From Carposina sasakii (Eukaryota > Arthropoda > Insecta > Lepidoptera > Carposinidae): a stretch of 64,000 nt of DNA. The notes under the pieces are model-generated. The model saw only the letters and a program-made list of their open reading frames with translations. It made no database searches and was not told the DNA's origin. Shown one piece after another: positions 52,101-63,414 of the stretch (its first letter is position 1; each line of letters starts with the position of its first letter). The position numbers and the translations under genes were made by a program. The stretch is from NCBI GenBank assembly GCA_014607495.2, contig CP053175.1, positions 9,002,770 to 9,066,769 of the forward strand, written 5' to 3'.

Positions 52101-55100
52101 GAGTCATATAAAAGCAAAGGCAGCAATATCCATTTTTTTTAGAATGGCAACTTTAAACACAGTCCGTCAGTTGAATGCCATCTTTATATAATTGAAATAA
52201 CATATACCTGCAAAACTATCAATATCCCCTTTAAAATCGTCATTTAAAGTGCAGGTTAGCGTCAAACACAGCAACATCCTAGGTTGTTTACTGCAAAAAC
52301 AGCAACTTCCCTCTCGACCAATCAGACGTCCGCATTATTCACGATTCAATATGGCGATTTTGTCTAAAAACAACGTGAGCGTGCAATTTTCATTATAGAT
52401 TTAAACTATAAAAAGTATTGATTTCTCTAAAAAGATTGTAATTATAGCCAAATGGATTGTTACCCGACCCCCGTGGATAATAATTCCAGTAGGAAAAGAA
52501 AAGCTGAGCCCGCAAAATGGAAAAAAAACTTGGCCAAAAGGCAGAGGTAAGTTTGTACTGGTTATAGCATGACTGACAAAGTTTGATCGTTGTTTATTAC
52601 GCGGATATTTTTCACGTTTTTTAAATATATTTTTTTTAGCAAGTATGTATATTTAAGGGCTCTAACGATTTTGATGAAATTTGCAATGTTTACGGGAGGT
52701 GAAAAATTGATCTAGCTAGGTCCCATGTCTGAGAAAATTCGTTTTCTCCGTATTTGCATGCAAAAAGGTTTGCCCGCACAATATTTTTCTTAATTTCGTC
52801 ACCGCTGGCGCTGATGATCGTCGATTGAAACCCTAACTTTGTACAGGGTTTTTCAGTGGTTTTTTAAGGTTGTTGGTTTTTTTTTCTGTTAAGGACTTTC
52901 TCTATTAGCATCCGAGCAGAGCTCGACCAGCTGTTATTTATTTAGTTTAGGTAAAACTGCCTGTCTAAATTTATATTTTTTGTTGTAGATATTCGGCTAA
53001 AACACTGCCAAAAAGATTGCTGTGTACACACAAGAAAACTTTTAAATGCATGTCTCTAAAAATGAGCGATTTTAAACATTTTTTCGAAACTTTTTATGCG
53101 CAGCCTGATAAACAGAAGCAAGATGCTATATTGCTAAAACATTGCACACCTGTTACGGTAAAGCGTCGTCGTCGTAATAGTAACTCAAACTATGCGAACC
53201 AAACATTTCAAACCAAGTATTACATTTATAGTCAATCAGAAAAGAAGAAGGTACAGGTGTGTCAACGTTATTTTTTGACAATTTTGCAAATAACGAAGTA
53301 CAGGGTCCAAAGTATTATGAAGGAATATTACCACACCGGGAAACTATTATGCGAAAATAGAGGCGGCGATCGTATTTCCATGAAATATACAGCGAAAAGA
53401 GATGCAATCATGAGCTTCATCAATAAGATTCCATGTGAAGAACCCCATTATTGTCGAGGAAATACAAAAAGGTTCTATCTTTCTTCGGAGTTATCAATCA
53501 ACAAACTATGGAAAATGTATAATTCAGAAGCTACGGATGTTTTAAAAGTTAAAAAGTCGTATTTCCGACGTATCTTTAATACAAAATATAATCTTTCATT
53601 TGGCTCTCCAAGAACAGACGTATGCGCCACTTGCTTAAGATTTTCTGAAGAAATGAAAGTAGAAAAAGATGACAATGCACGCCTTAGCTTAATGACTGCC
53701 CAAAGATTACATAAATTAAAAGCCAAATCTTTCTTTGAAAAAGTCAAGGAAGAAAAAACAGGTCTGTTAACATTATCTTTTGTCTGCGAAAAAAATTGGA
53801 ACTTACTGAAAGTACCAGACCAGGTAGCATATTATCTGAGAAATGTTTACCTCTACAATTTCACAATCGTAGTAGGCTCATCAAAAAGTAAATTAGTTCC
53901 TGAAAATGTTTTCGCATACTGCTGGACTGAGGAGAGTTATCCCAAAGCTGCTAATGAAATAGCTTCTGCCGTATATAATAGGCTAAAAAATACAGACTTA
54001 ACTTCCATCACCAAAGTACGACTTATGGCAGATGGATGTGCGGGTCAAAATAAGAACACTATTATGCTGGCCATGTTATCTAAATGGTTAACCGAAGCAC
54101 CACAAAATGTCAAAGAAATTGAATTCATATTTCCGGTAGTGGGTCATTCATATATACCTCCCGATAGAGTGTTTGCTCAAATAGAAAAAGAAGCACGAAA
54201 ACTTGAAGTCATAAACAATCCTCAAAAGTACCTGGATATTATATCACGGTTCAGCACAGTGACAAAATTAGGAGTTCAATGTGAAGTTTTTGATTGGAAA
54301 ACTGCATCACAAGAAGTATTTAAACCGGTGGGCAAGTGGCATTTACAATTTAAATTATGTAAACGTTTCGTTCTAAGACGTTCTAAAAGAGCCGGAAATA
54401 TTTTGATTAGTGGACATCTCCACTATAAAACTGACGATGGAGTCTACAAAAATGTCTGCAAAAAAGGAAAATCAAGCTCCATGCTAAATCCATCAAAAAT
54501 AAATCCTTCATGTATCTTAACTGATGCAAAGAAAAAGGATACCTTAACACTGTTAAAAAGCCATTGGGGGAATGATTGGCAACAAAACAAAGAATTATTT
54601 TTTTTCAAGACTCTGTTAAATGACGCAGAAATTCAAGTTGAAGGCGCTGGAGACAATGAAGAGTTATGCGAACTACAGGAAGAAATAGGTGACTTGCATG
54701 TGTGATTTTTTATTAGCCTGTATTGTCCTGGGCCAAGGCGGGCAAGGGGGAACCCCACTCTTTCCATTTCTCTCGGTGGTTCTTCTTGCCAATTCAAGAA
54801 GAAGTCATGTGATTTTTTGTTAAATAAAAATAATTTATGTACCATGTAAAGCATTTTAAAGATTTAAGTATTATTAAAAATGTCATTACAATTTAACTAC
54901 GTTTTTTACTTCTCATTCCTAAACATTTCATACCTAAGTATCAAGATTACTTACACTTCTTGCACCCTAAATCAACCACTGCAAAAACAGCAACATCCTA
55001 AACGAATTTTAGCAAAAGCAGCAATATCCAAGTATTGGTCGCAAAAACAGCATTATCCAAAATTAATTATGTTTTTTGGGAAATGTGTTGCTTTATGGCG

Positions 55101-55256
55101 AAGTTCTATTCTGCTTTTTATAAATCTAAGATTATTCTTCAACTAAAAACATATAAAACAATAACCTAAATAGTTGCAATAAGAAATGACCGGAAAAAAA
55201 CCGTTTCTTGCATTTTAATTAAACTGGATGTTGCTGCTTTTGCTTTTATATGACTC
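52101..55256 (+). mobile_element. Sola-like (DUF7869-type) transposon 2, apparently intact
   Basis: 3,156 bp flanked by AATT (52097-52100 and 55257-55260). The ends are GAGTCATATAAAAGCAAAGG and its inverse with few changes. The 18-mer consensus GCAAAAACAGCAACATCC occurs at 52114, 52210, 52263 and 52293 on the left and at 54981, 55012, 55041 and 55226 (inverted) on the right. A single two-exon gene is open. The same design as Sola-like 1 (4-bp duplication, subterminal array) but a different family. Confidence 0.8.
52452..54705 (+). CDS. Putative transposase with DUF7869-type core, two exons
   Basis: Exon 1 is 52452-52546 (MDCYPTPVDNNSSRKRKAEP, donor GTAAGT), exon 2 is 52989-54705 (acceptor TTGTTGTAG, phase 2); 603 residues. 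The basic KWKKNLAKRQRYSAKTLPKR crosses the splice and matches the usual N-terminus of this family. A cysteine pair (DVCATCLRF) precedes a helical stretch. Core motifs: YLYNFTIVVGSSKSKLVPEN, then VRLMADGCAGQNKNTIMLAM (about 54019-54078), then FIFPVVGHSYIPPDRVFAQI (about 54127-54186). I infer that acidic residues in these blocks form the catalytic site. The C-terminus is acidic. No stop or frameshift seen. Confidence 0.8.
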
Positions 55257-55730
55257 AATTGTACATGGAACACACTGTCTAATGGGTCTATAGCTTGTAG
55301 ATGGTACAATGGTATAACTATCACTAAGGATCAAATTATTCCTTCTTATTCTACCCTATATGAAGTAAATGCAGAAAATTACATATATGATGAAATAATA
55401 CCGAATTTTGATAAACATATAGGACTTCCAGATATAAATAATGATACCATACACACTTCTGATCAGCAAATAGATCCGGATTATAAAAACGCTGATATAA
55501 TGGGATCTATAGATCAATGGTTTATTCAATGGTTTCACTGTGTAGGGTTGATTGTTGTCGTTGTATTAATAATTATCGGACTGATCTGCTTATGTCCTCG
55601 TATCTTTATTTGTATAAGATACTGTTGTGTAAAAAAAGGACAAATTGTATCTATACCTCCTGTAACTTATAAAGCGAAGACTGATATAGTTTTAATAGGA
55701 AGTAAGGACAAAAATGATTTTGCTTTTTAA

Positions 55731-56090
55731 ATAGATTTATCTTGAATTAAAGATATTACTTAAATTATAATATTCATATTGATAAATTAAGAATAACATT
55801 TTTAAATCATGAAAAAAAAATAGATGGCGCTGTCATCAATGTAAACATCGGCTCCGTAGAAAATATTTATTATAAATTATAATCAAGTAATATAGAGAAG
55901 CGTGATAGTGATGTTTTGACTGAATATTAACCCAAACATATGTGCAAGTGTTATCAAGAACTAAATTATTCATGTTCATTCTTAATTTGTGTCATGAGTT
56001 ATGGAACTTCAAACCAGTGAACTATGAAATGTAAAGATTACCCAGTACAATATTACAAAATAAATAACAATCCTGTTCGGAATCCTCGCT
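55731..56090. other. No feature recognised
   Basis: AT-rich sequence after the glycoprotein-like frame. AATAGATGGCGCTGTCATCA at about 55820 recalls the AGATGGCGCC in the copia LTR but is not enough to call an LTR. Confidence 0.3.
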
Positions 56091-56823
56091 TTTTGGCAGT
56101 ATGGTTTTGCGATGCTTTTGCCTACGCCACGCGTCGATTAAGTTAAGAAAAAAAAAACGGAACACGCATGGCCGGTCGCGTGCATATTTGTAAAAAAAGG
56201 TCGGTTTTAATTACTGTCGGACATTAAAACGTGAAATAAACGGAGATTTTTCAGCTTACGGTGCTGTAAAGTCCTGTGGTCGCCTCGGATGCGAAAACCA
56301 GTCTCCGGGACTGTAGGAAATCGGGAATTTCGGTACGGTGGTAAGATCTGTTCGGAAGATCTCACAAGTGGAGTGTCTAATACGGAATACGGATTCCAGC
56401 GGGAAACACAACACAATATTTATAGTATATTATGTTATTTTAAGCACACATTTTCATAGCTCACGAGTTTAGTATAACGACATCACACGGGATATTGGGC
56501 TGGTGAACCTGAGGGCTGAACCCCAGGTAAGTACCTAGTATTAATTCGTATACTAATTCATAGATTACCGACCCAGCGGAGCCGAAACCGCAACAAATCC
56601 TGTTCTTTAAAATCTATAACTAGTGACTGAACACAACATAAGTGTTAATATTTACAAATAAAATATTCGTCTTGGCGGTTATTACATTCAAACTCGACTT
56701 GGACTTTGACCTCAAATGTAATTACTGCAATTGTCTACAGTCGCTAACGTTATTTAACGACATCTATAGTTTATCTCCCGTATAACATACATTACTGCTG
56801 CATTGCTGCTGTAGCTACATCTG

Positions 56824-58360
56824 TTGGAAAACTGCGGTACTAGAGAGGCCGGACCTAGGAACGTAAACGATCGTCATACATTGAGACTCCACGTAACACC
56901 ACGAGATGGCGATACAATGCAACAAATGCAAGAAAAGAATTACTTCAAAAAATTTGTTGAAATTGCCTGCACAACAGTATCGGAGGCAATTTTTAGCTCA
57001 CATTATGCAGGAAACAGGGATAAAATTCACAGTTGGAAATGCAAAACGTGCTCTGACAAAAATATAACACCTAAACAAGTGGTCAACTACACCGATAAGA
57101 CCAGAAAGTCCCAAGTTTACGTAACTGACCGAAAACATAAAAAGTTACCCATGAAGTCTTCTTCGTAAGATAATTTATCACAAATCTTAAGTGACGACAA
57201 AATAATAAACTCGACGTTAAGAGACGATAATACATTTGATACTACTACTCATAGCAGCCTTCCAAACGTGTCTTTCATGGAAAACTCAATTGTTATTGAA
57301 TTAAAAGCTCAAGTAGAAAATCTGAGTTCAGAGCTAGCCAGCGCACATGCCGAAGTAGAGAAGTTAATTACTGAAAATAGCAGCCAACAAAAACAAATAG
57401 ATTGCTTGAATAAAAAGTTAAACCTATACTCCCATTTTTTAAAGGAGGATACTCCAAAGAAAAATTATAGAATAATACAAAATCTAAATGGAGAGGAAAG
57501 CATTACAAACTATGAAAATAAAATTGAAATGTTAGAACATGAAATTACAATATTGAATAATAAAATAAAAAAGTTACAAATAAAATTAAGTAAAGCTCTT
57601 ACATCGAACATCGAATCCAAGCGCAAATTAAATGTAAAAATAAGCAAAGAAGTGACTCTATCTAAGATTCAACACTCTACTACGATACTGCAAAAAACTG
57701 TAAAACAATTTGAAGACCGAATAAGCAATTTCACCCTATCTACAAATACTAATATACCAAACGAACCTACTATGACGGCGTGTGAAATCACGGCGAATCA
57801 GCAGTTTACCAACAATAAACCAAAGTTGTTGGTTTTGTCTGATTTCCATGGTGCCGAACTGTTACTACCTCTATCGAAAATCCGGAAGAATGACTACGAC
57901 TCTACTGCTGACATCATTCAACATGGAACGACCCAACGTGTCCTCGAAAATTTAAAAGAGAAAATTTCAAATTTTAATAAAAGTGACTGTTGTTATCATG
58001 TGCGGTGGGTCCGACTATAATGTCACCCCGATAAAACAAATTATTAATATTTTAAATGATACTGTACAAAGTTATAGTCATACAAACATAGTAATTTGCG
58101 ACATTCCGTATAGTCTAAACAAATATGCCGAAGAATATAATAATTTTGTTAGTAAATTTAACTCTACGTTGCATAAAAAAATTGTAGATATGTCACACGT
58201 ATGGCTTCAATCACCGAATACTGTTCATTTTGGAATTGAAGACTACTACTCAAGCGGCTATAGGTTGAATCACAGAGGAAAGTATAAATTGGCTCAATGT
58301 TTGAATAAAACGCTCATAAAGGTAAATAAAGCATTTTATAATAGTAGCCATTTTTTATAA
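56824..58360 (+). pseudogene. Non-LTR ORF1 with PHD-like, coiled-coil and SGNH-like regions
   Basis: The first part (56824-57168) has a partial PHD-like finger ending in HSWKCKTCSDKN; a TAA at 57166-57168 interrupts the frame, which continues in phase (DNLSQILSDDKIINSTLRDD). 57268-57750 is a long coiled coil (ELKAQVENLSSELASAHAEV onward). An SGNH/esterase-like segment follows: KPKLLVLSDFHGAELLL, then, after a frame change near 58000, the GGSDYN block, and HRGKYKLAQCL near the end (58360). In CR1-like LINEs such ORF1 proteins bind RNA; the esterase role is unclear. Two lesions. Confidence 0.7.
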
Positions 58361-58419
58361 CTGTCAAACCTCAACCTCCGAACAATCAACCGCTAAGACC
58401 CGCCAACAATGATTTTATT

Positions 58420-59700
58420 GTGTATAATAATATTTACGTACTTCATCAAAACATAGACGGCTTAATAACAAAATCAGATTTGCTTTGTGTACACATGGAA
58501 GAGTTAGAGGAACTAGGAAAAACTGTCGATATTATTTGCCTCACAGAACACAACATGAAATCAGGTGATGAAATCCATTTAATAATACCCAATTTTAAAC
58601 TTGCATCATTTTACTCAAGAAATAATAGGAACGGTGGATCAAGTATCTTAGTTAGAAATAGGCACGAATATAAAAAATTAAATGACATCAATAATCTCTC
58701 TTTGACAAATATAATAGAATGTTCGGGTATCGAACTAATTAGGAATAAATTAATTATTATAAGCATATATACGAGTAGAGTTCCTAAATACAGCAATTAT
58801 ATTGTAGGTATATTTTTGGATAAATTAACTACTTTATTGAACAAGATATGTTTCAAAAGTAAAAAAATCATAATTTGTGGCGATTTTAATATTGATATTC
58901 TGAAAAGAACACCGCATTCAATTAAATTTAAAATTTTAATTCAAAGCTTTAATCTAACTTTGCAAATATCAGTACCGACTAGACTATCCAGTAAAACGTG
59001 CATTGACAACATTATCCATAATATCCGAGGAAGCACTGCTGAAGTGATCGAGTTTGCCCTTTCGGATCACACAGCTCAACTCCTAAAATGTCCGGTAAAA
59101 AAACATGTATCCTTTCACATTGGTACAAAAGACAAAGGGATTTAAGTGATGAAAATCTTGATAAGTTTAAAAAATATCTCCAAAACATACAATTTAATGA
59201 GGTGTATATGGCGAATAGTATTAATGAGGGCTACAATAGTTTCGCTGACTTATTCGGATTATTCTACAAGTTGTGTTTTCCCATGAAAAAAGTAAAAATA
59301 TCCCCAATAACAAAACCAAAATGGATAACCAAAGGAGTAAAAATATGTTGCAAACGAAAGCGTAATTTACTCTGGAAATATAGATGTTCGAGGGATGATA
59401 AACTTATCAATAAAATGAAATTTCAGCAAATGAATTTAATCGCTACTACACTGACCAAATTCGTTTAATTTCCAATAATAATCTTGACATTTGTAATAAT
59501 AATAATAAAAATACAGACAATAAATTTAGTTATAAGAACACTATGACATCCAATTTAACCTATTCTATTTTTATGAAACCAACAAATGCTGATGAGATCA
59601 AAAACATAATAAAATCTTTAAAAAACAAATTTAGCACTGGATATGATGGTATATAAGTACAATAGTGGTAAAAAATGTCTCTGATATTATTTCACCTTTA
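58420..59700 (+). pseudogene. Non-LTR ORF2: APE endonuclease and RT start, broken
   Basis: 58420-59145 is an apurinic-type endonuclease: YVLHQNIDGL, then IICLTEHNM (catalytic Glu), GGSSILVRN, IIICGDFNIDIL (Asp-Asn) and FALSDHTAQLL (Asp-His). The frame then shifts into 59088-59468 (FPMKKVKISPITKPKWITKG, then CCKRKRNLLWKYR), and again into the RT start (FMKPTNADEIKNIIKSLKNK). It ends well before the catalytic RT box. The endonuclease part is open and well conserved, so decay looks recent. Confidence 0.8.
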
Positions 59701-59755
59701 ATTAGTCATATAGTCAACTTATGCATCGAAACTGGAGAATTCCCAAATAGTCTTT

Positions 59756-60317
59756 AGGTGCTGCAGGTTGCGTGAGGGATGTCCTTAGCGATGTCGCAAT
59801 AAATAAAACTACTCGATTATCACAAACACGGAAGTTATATTGCGTTAGGCAAAGCAAGTAGGATAGTTCACAACACAGTAAGAAAGTCACAGCACAATAG
59901 AAATAGAAGAAGTGAAAGGAAGAACAAGCGACAGTAAAAGCACAAAGGTATTGCGAAAGCGGTATGCAATGCAAGGCGCGTAGTGAGCGAGCGACACGGG
60001 TACTAGGTACGAGAGCGGCAGGCTGACTGGCGCGGCGCGGCGATGTGCGCGTGCGCCGGCGCAGGGCGATCGAGCCGGCAAGTACGTGCGGACGTACTTG
60101 CGGAGACAAAGGGTCTCTAATCACCGTGCGCGTTTCCAATGCACAATACGGTCGTGCCGGTTAATGTGTCATGAATATATAAATAAATATATTTTACTAA
60201 ATGTTTATAGATTAAGTTTAATGTAATATAATATGATAATGTATGTGTATGTCTGTCTGTGTTTAGATATAGATAAATATAATTGTAAATATGTATATAT
60301 TTTATAGATGTAAAATA
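59756..60317. other. GC-rich block and AT-rich spacer, unassigned
   Basis: 59756-60150 has GC-rich stretches (GGCGCGGCGCGGCGATGTGC near 60030) and an inverted pair around TACGTGCGGACGTACTTGCG. It might be an LTR, but I find no TG...CA ends with a duplication. 60160-60315 is AT-rich with no motif. Confidence 0.3.
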
Positions 60318-60744
60318 CAGTCGAAACCGATTATAACGACATCGTTTACAACGACCGATCGGTTATTACAGCCAGATTGTAAGGTCCCGCCCAAATCTCT
60401 AGTAAACTATTCAGTAAACATGCCGCCTATAACTACATCGGATACAGCGACATATCGCTTACAACGACTAAACTTTATCGATATTCATCGACTATAACGA
60501 CCAACCGCTTCTTGTCCCAGCAAAACAAAACAATACGAACGATTTTAAATCTTATTGATAAGCATTGAAGGAATGTTTAGGCGTATTATTACCTACGCAC
60601 TTTCTCCCACCTCATCCGAACCTCTTCCCGGCCATTTGACCTTGAATATTTTACACCAATTGTTTAGTGCGCTAAATGACTGCGTGAGTGACAGCTTGAT
60701 TTATAAGTGTTGGTTTTGATTAGGCCGTGCATTTATGCGTTATC

Positions 60745-62652
60745 ATGTTGCAAAAAAAGAGGAAAGTGTTTTCTATTGAAGAAAAATGTCATGTCATATG
60801 GAGATTAGAAAATGGTGAGTCGAATAGTGAAATTGCAAAGGAATGTGGAGTTTCGCACTCTACGATTTCAACGATTTGGAAGAATAGAGATAAAATAAAA
60901 GTTCTTTTCGAAAACAACTCTTTAAAACTTAAACGAGCGAGGACAAGTGAACATAAAGTTATAGAAGATGCTTTATTAACATGGTTTAAGCATCAGAGGG
61001 CAAACAACGTCCCAATAAGTGGTCCGATTCTGCAACAAAAAGCCAATGACTTTGCTCGTCTTATGGGTAAGGAAAATTTTGAGTGTTCGTCGTCTTGGGT
61101 ACAACGTTTTCGTGCTCGTCATAATATTGTGGCAGGAAAAGTTTGCGGTGAAGCGGCTGGCGTTCCTGAAGGAGTGTCTGAAGAGTGGCTCTCTCATAAG
61201 TGGCCTGCACTGTGCGAAGGATACACACCTGATGAAATCTTTAATGCTGATGAAACAGGATTGTTTTACAATTTAACCCCTGACAAAACACTTAAATTCA
61301 AAGGCGAGGAATGCAAGGGCGGAAAGTTGTCCAAAACAAAAATTACAGTATTGGTTGCGGCAAATATGACTGGTTCATGTAAAAGAAAACTTTTGGTGAT
61401 AGGAAAAGCTAAAAAACCACGTTGCTTTAAGAACATTCAATCTTTGCCTGTAACTTATGAAAACAACACTAGGTCCTGGATGACATCGCAAATTTTTGAA
61501 AAATGGCTGCGTAGCTGGGATGCACAATTGAAGTCTGGAGGAAACAAAATTCTTCTCCTAGTGTTGGAAATATCACCAACATTAAGTGTATTCGCATCAC
61601 TAGACTGTCAATTGCATTGACAGCTGTCAAACTAGGTAGGTAGGTACCTATATAAATGTCGACCGCTCGTGGCTCGGTCTTGTCCATCTGTGTCAGTCAT
61701 ACTGTACGCTAGTTAGTAATAGAAAACTTAAACGCCACACGCGAGTGTATTGTATTTTTGTGCTCGTTCCTTAATATAACTGACAATAAACCCTTGTTAT
61801 CTGAATACCATCTTTTCCTCAAGAACAATAATCATACCTACAGTCCACTAAAAATAACTGAGAGGTGCTGGTACACAACTGCACACCTAGTAGACAACTG
61901 TCCCGCTCACCCTGTAGTCTCCAATCTGAAATGCATAAAGCTTGTGTTTTTACCGCCCAATGTCACCTCTGTTTTACAGCCCATGGACCAAGGAGTGATA
62001 AGAGCTTTAAAAACACAATACAGAAAACTTCCAAGTGCTACAAATGATACAGAATATTGAAAACAAAGATACTAAAAGTCTTTGTGTTCTGGATGCAATT
62101 CTACTGATATCGGAAGCTTGGGAAAAGGTCACACAGACCACTATAGCCAACTGCTTTCGCCATGCAGGTTTCAAAGATCTCTCTCCATCACAAGCGGAGG
62201 ACGACGATGATATTCCGCTAGCGAGAATGATACAATCTACAGATGAAGATGACAACGTACCACTTGCTGAATTGGTTGCTCAATTGCAAAGATCTACTGC
62301 TACAGAACAAAGAATTGAGATCGAGGAATTTATTGGAATAGATGACAGTGTCGCCGTGTGCGCCTTAGCTACTGAGGAAGAAATTCTTGCAGAAGCTGAA
62401 AGTAACAATCGTAACACTGACGAAGAAAACGAAGACCAGCAAGACCCTGAAGAGCAGTTTCAGCCAACAACAATTTCCGAGGCTCTTAGCGCTATAACAG
62501 TTTTACAAAAATTTGTTGCCTTTAACGATCAGTTTAATACTGATGATACTCATACCTTGAGGAGTATGAAACGTAAAATGCAAAAAATATTTGAGACTGG
62601 GCTAAAAAAAAACAGACGACTGATTACTTTAAGAACTAGTGTAGTCTTATAA
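60745..62652 (+). pseudogene. P3 Tigger/CENP-B-like transposase, broken
   Basis: Starts at ATG 60745. Psq/CENP-B helix-turn-helix (RLENGESNSEIAKECGVSHS), then a CENP-B-type HTH (SGPILQQKANDFARLMGKEN, then CSSSWVQRFRARHNI). Catalytic motifs: FNADETGLFYN (about 61240); LLLV-DNCPAH, cut by the solo LTR directly before the Asp; and LQPMDQGVI (about 61977). A frame change follows near 62025-62035 (QYRKL, then QMIQNIENKDTKSLCVLDAI). The acidic C-terminal tail ends at 62652. Removing the LTR with one CCTAG restores the frame at that point, so only the later frameshift would then remain. Confidence 0.87.
61562..61884 (+). repeat. Solo LTR inside P3
   Basis: 323 bp beginning TGTTGGAAATATCACC and ending CTGCACA, flanked by the 5-bp duplication CCTAG (61557-61561 and 61885-61889). 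Contains a TATA-like TATATAAATG at about 61650 and AATAAA at about 61786. No internal retrotransposon sequence, so it arose by LTR-LTR recombination. It is not the same family as the LTR at 3208. Confidence 0.85.
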
Positions 62653-62906
62653 CCCGCTAAGTACATTTTGTATTCTAGTTATTAATAAATATTTTTATTT
62701 CTTTTCTGACATTTCATTTGACAACAAGTTCACATACATAACCTATACCTATACTAGATAGATACCTATGATAATATAACTTACACAATTAATATAACTA
62801 CTGTACTTGTGTATTGCTTATAACAACTATCGGATATAACGTCGGCAACTATACGGTCCCTTCAATGTCGCTATATCAGGTTTAGACTGTATATGATATA
62901 TAGCTG

Positions 62907-63273
62907 CTATAGATTGGTGAGGATTATGGCTTGAACGTCAAGCTGTAACCCTCATCTCTCGTGCAAGCAAACGGTAAGGGCTATCGACTTGGTTTACATT
63001 CCAAAAAATTGTCGTAACGAAATGCCAAATCTCAGAAATATTCGATGAACGGTTCCAGAGATTTATAAATTTACCCTGGTGAGGATTATAGCTAGAACAT
63101 CTTTATATCTCTGGAATAGTTCACCAAATGTTTCTGCGATTTGGCATGTCATTACGACTATTTCACGACTATTTTTTGGAACCTAAACCAAGTCGATAGA
63201 CCTTACCCTATGCTTGCACGAGAGATGAGGATTACAGCTTGACGTTCAAGCCATAATCCTCACCAACCTATAG
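62907..63273. mobile_element. Foldback element with about 170-bp arms
   Basis: The left arm CTATAGATTGGTGAGGATTA (62907) and the right end CACCAACCTATAG (63273) start a long imperfect hairpin. Paired blocks include GGCTTGAACGTCAAGCTGTA, CTCATCTCTCGTGCAAGC, CTATCGACTTGGTTTA and TGCCAAATC. The two arms nearly meet at about 63090. No coding frame. Confidence 0.85.
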
Positions 63274-63414
63274 CTATATCTCCGAAACTATAATACGACT
63301 TTTTTTAATGGATAACTATTTTATAACTTATTTTGCATTATCAAAATTCGATTTCATTGAGATTTCGAATATAAAGATAACAGCTCGAAGGAAGCTAGTG
63401 CCTTTAAAAAATTA

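Larger units (their letters stand above)
50926..55730 (+). pseudogene. Viral-type transmembrane glycoprotein-like relic, split twice
   Basis: Three pieces in one orientation: 50926-51066, 51859-52100 and 55257-55730. The Sola-like 2 insertion made an AATT duplication in the middle; the frame is continuous across that site once the insertion is discounted. The Lep1-like insertion separates pieces one and two. Seen: several N-x-S/T glycosylation sites, a C-terminal hydrophobic segment of about 25 residues (about 55540-55615) followed by a short cysteine-containing and basic tail, and a stop at 55728-55730. This resembles the end of an endogenous virus or env-like glycoprotein, but I cannot name the family. 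The N-terminus is missing; a host membrane protein fragment is possible. Confidence 0.4.
56091..59755 (+). mobile_element. Two-ORF non-LTR retrotransposon, 3'-truncated
   Basis: A 5' UTR-like region (56091-56820), an ORF1 with zinc finger, coiled coil and esterase-like parts, and an ORF2 with APE endonuclease and the beginning of RT. The sequence breaks off after IETGEFPN at about 59755 and unrelated GC-rich sequence follows. Loss of the 3' end is unusual for LINEs, which are normally 5'-truncated, so a later deletion or insertion is likely. Confidence 0.8.
60318..62889 (+). mobile_element. Tigger-type element P3, decayed, holding a solo LTR
   Basis: Flanked by TA (60316-60317 and 62890-62891). 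The ends are CAGTCGAAACCGATTATAAC and, inverted at the right, CAGTCTAAACCTGATATAGC. Repeats of the TATAACGAC type are frequent in the left 180 bases (for example 60334, 60350, 60470, 60493). The transposase gene is split by a 323-bp solo LTR and has one frameshift. Confidence 0.88.

Noticed and set aside
59756..60170. A solo LTR at 59756-60170
   Set aside because: GC-rich content and an AATAAA were suggestive, but I found no TG...CA borders with a matching 4-6-bp duplication.
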